Assembly (NCBI GenBank): GCA_005881995.1
Contig: VBHV01000099.1
Location: forward strand, 13,766 to 24,511
Length of the DNA: 10,746 bases
Reading direction: 5' to 3'
Origin: Chloroflexota bacterium
GTDB lineage: Bacteria > Chloroflexota > Ktedonobacteria > Ktedonobacterales > Ktedonobacteraceae
The notes below the pieces were generated by a model that saw only the letters and a program-made list of their open reading frames with translations, was not told the origin of the DNA and did not search any database. The translations under genes were made by a program, and so were the position numbers. This document shows, in pieces, positions 6,567 to 10,746 of the stretch. Within the stretch, counting starts at the first letter, position 1. Every line of letters starts with the position of its first letter.

Positions 6567-7685
6567 ATGGATAAACTGCAAGCTTACCTGAAAAACGAAC
6601 TGGACGCGCTGCGCGCGAAGGGCGTCTTCCACCTGCCTCGTGTGCTGGAGACGGAGCAGAAGGCCACCGTCATTATCGATGGACACGAGGTTATCACGCT
6701 TTCCTCGAATAACTACCTGGGATTGACGGTGCATCCCCGCCTGCGCGAAGCAGCGATCAAGGCCATTGAACGCTACGGCGTTGGTTCTGGCTCGGTGCGC
6801 ACCATCGCCGGTACCATGACCCTGCACAATGTACTGGAAGAGAGACTGGCGCGTTTCAAGCATACAGAGGCTTCCTTGACGTTCCAGTCGGGTTATGCGA
6901 CGAACCTGGGAGTGATCTCCGCTGTGATGCAGGGCGACGACATCATCGTCAGCGATGAGCTGAATCATGCCAGTATCATCGATGGTATTCGCCTGGGTAA
7001 AACGCCGCGCAAGATCTATCCGCACAAAGATATGGCGGGCCTGCGCCGCGCCCTGGAAGAGTCGCAGGGCGCGAGCAAAGTCATGGTTGTCACCGATGGC
7101 GTCTTTAGCATGGATGGTGATATCGCCCCCCTGCCGGAGATTGTGGAACTGGCGGAAGTGTATGGCGCATTTGTGATGGTGGACGATGCCCATGCCAGCG
7201 GCGTGCTTGGCAAGAACGGTCGCGGTAGCGTCAGCCATTTCGGGCTGGATGGCCGCGTCGCCTTGCAAATCGGTACGCTCTCCAAAGGCATTGGCGCGCT
7301 CGGAGGCTATGTGGCCTGCAGCCAGGATATGCGAGTCGCCACCTGTATCGCGGCGCTGGATATCCTCGAAGAGGATACCAGCCTGGTCGAACGTCTCTGG
7401 GAAAATACCGCCTTCTTCAAGAGTGGCCTGGAGCAGCTTGGCTTCAATACGGGCAAGAGCGAAACTCCCATTACGCCTGTGATCGTGGGTGAGGGCGCGT
7501 TAGCCATGAAGTTCAGTAACCGGCTCTTCCAGGAAGGCGTTTTTGCGCAGGGCATCGTCTTCCCCACCGTGCCAGCCGATAAGTGCCGCGTGCGTACTAT
7601 TGTGACGGCCCTGCATACACGCTATGAACTGTCAAAGGCGCTCGACATCTTTGAGAAAGTGGGCAGGGAACTTCAGATCATCTAA
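6567..7685 (+). CDS. kbl: 2-amino-3-ketobutyrate CoA ligase (glycine C-acetyltransferase) with internal deletion
   Basis: This PLP enzyme of the alpha-oxoamine synthase family normally cleaves 2-amino-3-ketobutyrate with CoA into glycine and acetyl-CoA, completing the pathway begun by Tdh. Visible landmarks are SSNNYLGL (46-53), YGVGSGSVRTIAGT (70-83), H134 in DELNHAS, DGVFSMDGD (177-185), D206-D-A-H209 and the PLP lysine K240 in TLSKGIGALGGY. The protein has 372 residues, against about 390-400 for the family. The shortfall is internal: after CSQDMR256 the sequence jumps straight to VATCIAALDIL. The roughly 20 residues usually found here, containing a R-P-(F/Y)-L-F-S-x-S-x-x-P motif, are missing, while the frame is kept. 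In this family Ser/Thr of that segment contacts the cofactor phosphate of the partner subunit, so activity may be reduced or lost. Start ATG 6567 has a strong AAAGGAG (6556-6562) 4 nt upstream. There are no stops or frameshifts. Confidence 0.93.
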   Translation: MDKLQAYLKNELDALRAKGVFHLPRVLETEQKATVIIDGHEVITLSSNNYLGLTVHPRLREAAIKAIERYGVGSGSVRTIAGTMTLHNVLEERLARFKHTEASLTFQSGYATNLGVISAVMQGDDIIVSDELNHASIIDGIRLGKTPRKIYPHKDMAGLRRALEESQGASKVMVVTDGVFSMDGDIAPLPEIVELAEVYGAFVMVDDAHASGVLGKNGRGSVSHFGLDGRVALQIGTLSKGIGALGGYVACSQDMRVATCIAALDILEEDTSLVERLWENTAFFKSGLEQLGFNTGKSETPITPVIVGEGALAMKFSNRLFQEGVFAQGIVFPTVPADKCRVRTIVTALHTRYELSKALDIFEKVGRELQII

Positions 7686-7761
7686 CGCACGAGCCTCTGA
7701 AGAAAAGACGACTCTACTGGGGCCATTGGCTGTGCCATTTCGCTCATCGAACATAGTTCGT

Positions 7762-8835
7762 ATGCTAAGGCCCTCAGTAGTAGTCGCTCTTTTGTATGCC
7801 GCATTTCTGTGTCTATTTTCGATCGTACATGGCTACAGCGCGCTTGACTTTGTACACCTGGGTACCTATTGGACGCAGCATAAGCGGCCTGGTACAGTAG
7901 GGTATGATGGGCAATTTTACTATCAGCTTGCCCGCGACCCGCTTGGGGCGCAAGCGTTTATGGACAACGTTCCCTATCGCTATCAACGCCTGGTATTTCC
8001 CCTGGTTGTGCGTGTGCTGAGCCTGGGGCAGGTAGAGCTCATTCCCTATATGCTCCTGCTCGTCAACTTTCTATCGATCGTGCTGAGCGTCGAGGTCGTT
8101 TCTCGCCTGCTGGTTAAACATGGATTATCGCCCTGGTTCAGTCTCGCCGCAGGTCTGTATTATGGGCAGACAGCATCTCTGGTTTTTGATACCGCCGAGC
8201 CTTTCGCCTATTTGCTGGTCTGCATTGGCCTCTTGCTGCTGGAAAAAGAACATCTCACGTGGGCTGCTCTACTCATGGGTTTGGCCACGTTGTCACGGGA
8301 AACGGCAATTTTATTTCCTCTAGGGTATGCTATTTTCTTTCTACTGCGCGCTCAATGGAAGGATGCTGCACAATTCATCGGGCTGGCAATAGTACCCCTG
8401 GCCATAGAATACGCACTCTTATGGATCATTTTTGGGAAGACGGGGATCACGTATGCCCCGCCTTTCGAGCACATACCTTTTGCCGGTATGTTCTTTTTCT
8501 CTGGGGACACAGATATATGGCAGCGATTTTTGCCGTTGATTTTCCTGCTGTTCATTCCAACCGTAAGCGGCTGGCTGCTGGCAGCAGTGGAGGTAGTGCG
8601 TCGCGAGTGGAGCCCGGAGTTGCTCACTTGGCTCATGAATCTGTTGCTGGTTACTTTCATGGCTCGCCTATCTTATGCTGACCTCACCTCTGCCGGGCGC
8701 TTGTCCACCGGGCTGCCCCTGGCGCTGCTGCTCTACGGGCTGACAACCCGAAATTCTTTCATTCTGCGGGCCTCTCAAATCTATACCGCGATGTCCCCAT
8801 TTTACGCGGTTAGCATTCTTATTTTTCGCGTGTGA
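7762..8835 (+). CDS. Multi-pass membrane protein, possible GT-C-type glycosyltransferase
   Basis: From ATG 7762 the protein has 357 residues and about eight to ten hydrophobic helices. The N-terminal helix (5-23) leads into an outward loop with YDGQFYY (48-54), followed by ARDP and a PYRYQRLVFP motif (71-80). This loop, a later LSRETAILFP and a GRLSTGLPLALLLYG near the end are characteristic of polytopic, GT-C-like proteins linked to cell-surface glycopolymers in actinobacteria and Chloroflexi. In GT-C enzymes the first loop carries an acidic catalytic residue; D49 is the candidate, but lipid-linked sugar transfer is inferred. The start is unclear: ATG 7762 has no good ribosome site, while GTG 7732, nine bases after GGGG at 7719-7722, would add ten residues. 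The open frame continues back into kbl, but there it is only a shadow. It follows kbl on the same strand with no terminator visible and ends 16 bp from the convergent HAD gene. Confidence 0.7.
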   Translation: MLRPSVVVALLYAAFLCLFSIVHGYSALDFVHLGTYWTQHKRPGTVGYDGQFYYQLARDPLGAQAFMDNVPYRYQRLVFPLVVRVLSLGQVELIPYMLLLVNFLSIVLSVEVVSRLLVKHGLSPWFSLAAGLYYGQTASLVFDTAEPFAYLLVCIGLLLLEKEHLTWAALLMGLATLSRETAILFPLGYAIFFLLRAQWKDAAQFIGLAIVPLAIEYALLWIIFGKTGITYAPPFEHIPFAGMFFFSGDTDIWQRFLPLIFLLFIPTVSGWLLAAVEVVRREWSPELLTWLMNLLLVTFMARLSYADLTSAGRLSTGLPLALLLYGLTTRNSFILRASQIYTAMSPFYAVSILIFRV

Positions 8836-8851
8836 TGAGAGTATTTTGTAT

Positions 8852-9652
8852 TCAAGGTAAGATAATGTCTTCGATAACGGCAGCAACGCCATCTTCGGCA
8901 TTGCTAAGCGTGACATAATCCGCTTCCGCTTTTACCTCGTCGTGCGCATTGCCCATAGCAACACCCAGGCCTGCGAAGCGCAGCATGCCGATATCATTGT
9001 GGTTATCGCCAATAGCAACCACTTCTTCTGCCGCGATGTCCAGATCGGCGGCGATCGCTTGCAGGGCGTTGCCCTTTGACACTTCGGGGTGCAGGAACTC
9101 TATCAAATCAAAAGCGGACTGCGTCACATACAGTTGTCCTTCAAAAAGATGCTCAAATTCGCTCCGTTTTGCGCGGATCAGGATCTCTTCCGCAATTCCC
9201 ACGATTTTGACACACGGGAGGGGATAAAGACTGGCGAGATCGTCTATCTCGACTACCGGAGGCACTGGAGGGCGGTACCACTCACGAGCGCGCGGTGTAT
9301 CCTGGTCGACATAGACGCGGTGGATCGTATGGTAGGCACGGTAGAAGCCAGAGGAGCGCAGTAGCCTCAGGACAGGTAGGATGTGCTGAGTGGGTATATG
9401 CTTATGGTGATAAATCTGGCCGCTATGTATATCCGCGATGACCGCTCCATTCTCGATGATTTGTGGCCCATTCAGAGGTAAATCTCCGCAGATACTTTGG
9501 AGTACTGCCAGGTTCTGGCCCGTGGCAATCACAACAGTCACCCCGACCTCAACAGCCTGAAATAACGCCTGACGAGTACGCTCGGTAATCTGTTTATGGG
9601 GTCGCGGGGAGAGCAGGGTTCCATCGAGGTCTATTGCCAGCAGGCGGTACAT
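8852..9652 (-). CDS. Cof-type HAD-superfamily phosphatase
   Basis: The 266-residue protein carries all four HAD motifs: DLDGTLL (nucleophile D8 and acid D10), IATGQ (T44), K193 in SKGNAL, and GDNHND (215-220) with D216 and D220 for Mg2+. The large insertion between motifs II and III (about residues 80-185) fits a C2-type cap, placing it with the Cof/YidA/YbiV group of cytosolic phosphatases that act on sugar phosphates, FMN/PLP-like cofactors and similar small molecules. The substrate cannot be read from the sequence. Motif II has TGQ where TGR is usual; this is a modest variation. Start ATG 9652 is chosen because GGAG lies about eight bases upstream and MYRLLAIDLDGTLL fits the family; a TTG at 9682 is possible but unlikely. 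It is transcribed alone from a promoter just upstream. Confidence 0.93.
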   Translation of the reverse strand: MYRLLAIDLDGTLLSPRPHKQITERTRQALFQAVEVGVTVVIATGQNLAVLQSICGDLPLNGPQIIENGAVIADIHSGQIYHHKHIPTQHILPVLRLLRSSGFYRAYHTIHRVYVDQDTPRAREWYRPPVPPVVEIDDLASLYPLPCVKIVGIAEEILIRAKRSEFEHLFEGQLYVTQSAFDLIEFLHPEVSKGNALQAIAADLDIAAEEVVAIGDNHNDIGMLRFAGLGVAMGNAHDEVKAEADYVTLSNAEDGVAAVIEDIILP

Positions 9653-9699
9653 GCGGTATTCTCCAAGAACAACATTTATCAATCACTGTGTATGTTAGT

Positions 9700-9729
9700 A
9701 TCATAGCTACTCCTGAGATAGTTTGGCAA
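9700..9729 (-). promoter_or_regulatory. Putative sigma-A promoter of the HAD phosphatase gene
   Basis: On the minus strand, TTGCCA (9729-9724) and TATGAT (9705-9700) are separated by 18 bases; each hexamer has five of six consensus bases. Initiation near 9693 gives a leader of about 40 nt to ATG 9652. The promoter begins only 21 bp from the left end of the inverted-repeat element. Confidence 0.5.
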
Positions 9730-9750
9730 GCGCAACTTGTGTTTATATCC

Positions 9751-9875
9751 CAGGGCAATCGCATCTAATTTTTGGAACTGGCTCTACAGGCTGCATCACA
9801 ACAAATCAGTTTTCAAAGCTCTGCTGTGCAAATACGCTCTACAAGCTGTTTGAAAAATTAGATGCGATTGCCCTG
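9751..9875. mobile_element. 125-bp MITE-like element with perfect 23-bp terminal inverted repeats
   Basis: The left arm (9751-9773, beginning CAGGGCAATCGC) and right arm (9853-9875, ending GCGATTGCCCTG) are exact reverse complements over 23 bases, and the match stops sharply at both ends. The 79-bp interior has no plausible gene. It holds a near-direct repeat, GCTCTACAGGCTG (9781-9793) and GCTCTACAAGCTG (9836-9848), and a smaller inverted pair TTTTCAAA/TTTGAAAA (9810-9817, 9849-9856). This is the architecture of a non-autonomous miniature element moved by a transposase encoded elsewhere. I see no exact target-site duplication: the left flank ends TATCC and the right flank begins ATTCC. The right end touches the first recognisable residues of the broken Mrp gene, so insertion with loss of flanking DNA is likely. 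The parent IS family is not identified. Confidence 0.75.
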
Positions 9876-9876
9876 A

Positions 9877-10683
9877 TTCCTGGCGCAGCGCGGGGCCCAG
9901 GTCGGTCTGCTCGACGCCGATGCCTATGGCCCCAGCGTGCCTATGATGTTGGGTGTACGCAAGCGTGGTGAGAGCCAGGGCTGGAAAGCCACGTTGCCGC
10001 TGGGGCATCGCGGCAAACTTGCGCCTGAGCAGATGCTCCAGCCCTTGCTGCGTTATGGCGTCAAGGTGATGTCGGTTGGCTTCTTTATCGGCGAAGAACA
10101 GGCGGTTGCGCCCATGCCGGATGTGCTGGGAATGCTCATTCGCCAACTCCTCTACACCGTGAACTGGGGAAGGCTGGACTATTTGCTGATCGACCTGCCT
10201 CCCGGCAATGGCGAGCCCCAGGCCACGCTGTGCCGGGAACTGGAGCTTGATGGAGCTATTCTTGTGACGACCCCGCAGGATATTGCCCGCATTGATACCG
10301 CCAAAGGGTTAGGTATGTTCCAGAGCGCCGGAGTCCCCGTTTTAGGGCTGGTACAGAATATGGCGGGCTTTCTCTGCCCGCACTGCGGCGAGCGTATAGA
10401 TGTTTTTCCTGCCAGCAACGAGGCCCACTCGCAATTGTACCAGCTGCCTCTCCTTGGTACCATTCCACTCGATCCGGCCACAGCTAGAAGTGGGGATAGC
10501 GGGCAGCCGGTGGTAGTGAGTATGCCCGAATCACCTGTATCCCTGGCTTTTTGTGCAATGGCTGAACAAATTGCTAGCCAATTGCTACCAAACAATACAG
10601 AAATAGAAGCGCGACAACCTGTGCCTGAGCATGAAGTGGATGCCAAGAAGGGAGATGTCATCGACAATGAAAGAAAAGATTAA
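9877..10683 (+). pseudogene. mrp: Mrp/ApbC-type P-loop ATPase, 5'-truncated by the MITE-like element
   Basis: Reading from 9877, directly after the inverted repeat, the frame gives FLAQRGAQVGLLDADAYGPS, which matches the stretch just after Walker A in Mrp/ApbC/NBP35 iron-sulfur carrier ATPases. Going back one codon hits TGA (9874-9876) formed at the element edge. The N-terminal MIP18-like domain and the GKGGVGKS(T) loop, around 130 residues, are therefore gone. What remains is open for about 268 codons: VKVMSVGF, a switch-like DLPPGNGEPQ (usually DLPPGTGD), TTPQDIARIDTAKG, NMAGF and the CPHC iron-sulfur pair. A 248-residue product could start at GTG 9937, but no ribosome site is visible and it could not bind ATP normally. 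A charged tail of about 30 residues follows the domain. The DNA left of the element does not encode the missing part. It is most likely a pseudogene; a functional mrp probably exists elsewhere. Confidence 0.85.
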
Positions 10684-10746
10684 GGGCATATTGGCGGGAC
10701 TCATATTTCGCGTCATCGTCATTCTCACGTTGGGGCAAATTTCTCC
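10667..10746 (+). CDS. Start of a membrane-associated protein, 3' end outside window
   Basis: ATG 10667 begins a frame reading MKEKIKGILAGLIFRVIVIL and onward, a positively charged start followed by a hydrophobic helix, open to the window edge. It overlaps the 3' end of the mrp remnant by 17 bp in another frame and has GGAG at 10651-10654, about 12 nt upstream. The overlap suggests it was once co-transcribed with mrp. With only 26 codons visible, no family can be named. Confidence 0.5.
   Translation, partial: MKEKIKGILAGLIFRVIVILTLGQIS

Noticed and set aside
6549..7268. A long minus-strand open frame (239 codons) opposite kbl.
   Set aside because: The plus-strand Kbl protein is unmistakable here; the reverse frame is a codon-bias shadow with no recognisable domain.
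7624..7761. An upstream extension of the GT-C-like membrane protein into the end of kbl.
   Set aside because: The residues are a frame-shifted copy of Kbl coding sequence and are polar with no family resemblance; the hydrophobic N-terminus begins after ATG 7762.
9751..9875. Reading the inverted repeat as an intrinsic terminator or CRISPR-like repeat.
   Set aside because: The arms are 23 bp and separated by 79 bp, far too distant for a terminator, there is no repeated spacer pattern, and the right arm abuts a truncated gene, which favours a transposable element.
9723..9971. An 82-codon frame running across the inverted-repeat element.
   Set aside because: It is formed by element sequence plus an off-frame read of the Mrp remnant, with low-complexity arginine-rich content and no homology I recognise.

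Overview
The window is a stretch of ordinary bacterial chromosome with moderate GC, genes on both strands, and one small mobile-element scar near its right end. The mix of genes suggests a soil-type Chloroflexi such as the Ktedonobacteria: a PRC-barrel/BON protein next to a Bcs1-like AAA ATPase, an NAD-type threonine dehydrogenase with Kbl, a GT-C-like membrane protein with a YDGQFYY motif, and a bacterial INSIG-like protein. That placement is inferred from gene style; there is no rRNA or other marker here.

Layout. Bases 1-309 hold the C-terminal part of a small membrane protein of the DUF1440/DUF6789 type. After a plausible promoter come a cytosolic PRC-barrel plus two-BON-domain protein (409-1407) and, 1 base later, a AAA ATPase (1409-2977). 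The ATPase converges on a leftward three-gene unit, overlapping it by 7 bp. In reading order that unit is a peroxiredoxin-fold protein without its peroxidatic cysteine (5275-4784), a six-helix membrane protein resembling eukaryotic INSIG (4760-4194), and a Cys/Met-metabolism PLP enzyme (4197-2971). The PLP enzyme starts at a TTG inside a TTGA overlap with the INSIG-like gene.

A 236-bp divergent intergenic region separates this unit from the rightward tdh-kbl operon (5512-7685). Tdh oxidises threonine to 2-amino-3-ketobutyrate, and Kbl splits that with CoA into glycine and acetyl-CoA. Tdh looks intact. Kbl appears to have lost about 20 residues just after its PLP lysine, including a segment that normally helps build the active site. 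A multi-pass membrane protein follows (7762-8835), converging on a Cof-type HAD phosphatase (9652-8852) that has a good promoter.

Right end. A 125-bp MITE-like element with perfect 23-bp terminal inverted repeats (9751-9875) abuts the remains of an Mrp/ApbC-type P-loop ATPase gene. That gene has lost its N-terminal domain and Walker A loop and is best read as a pseudogene. The first 80 bases of another membrane-protein gene overlap its 3' end and run out of the window.

Most worth a second look are the INSIG-like gene with its unusual partners, the cysteine-less peroxiredoxin, the internal deletion in Kbl, and the element-truncated mrp. I did not find a clear defence system, CRISPR array or RNA gene.
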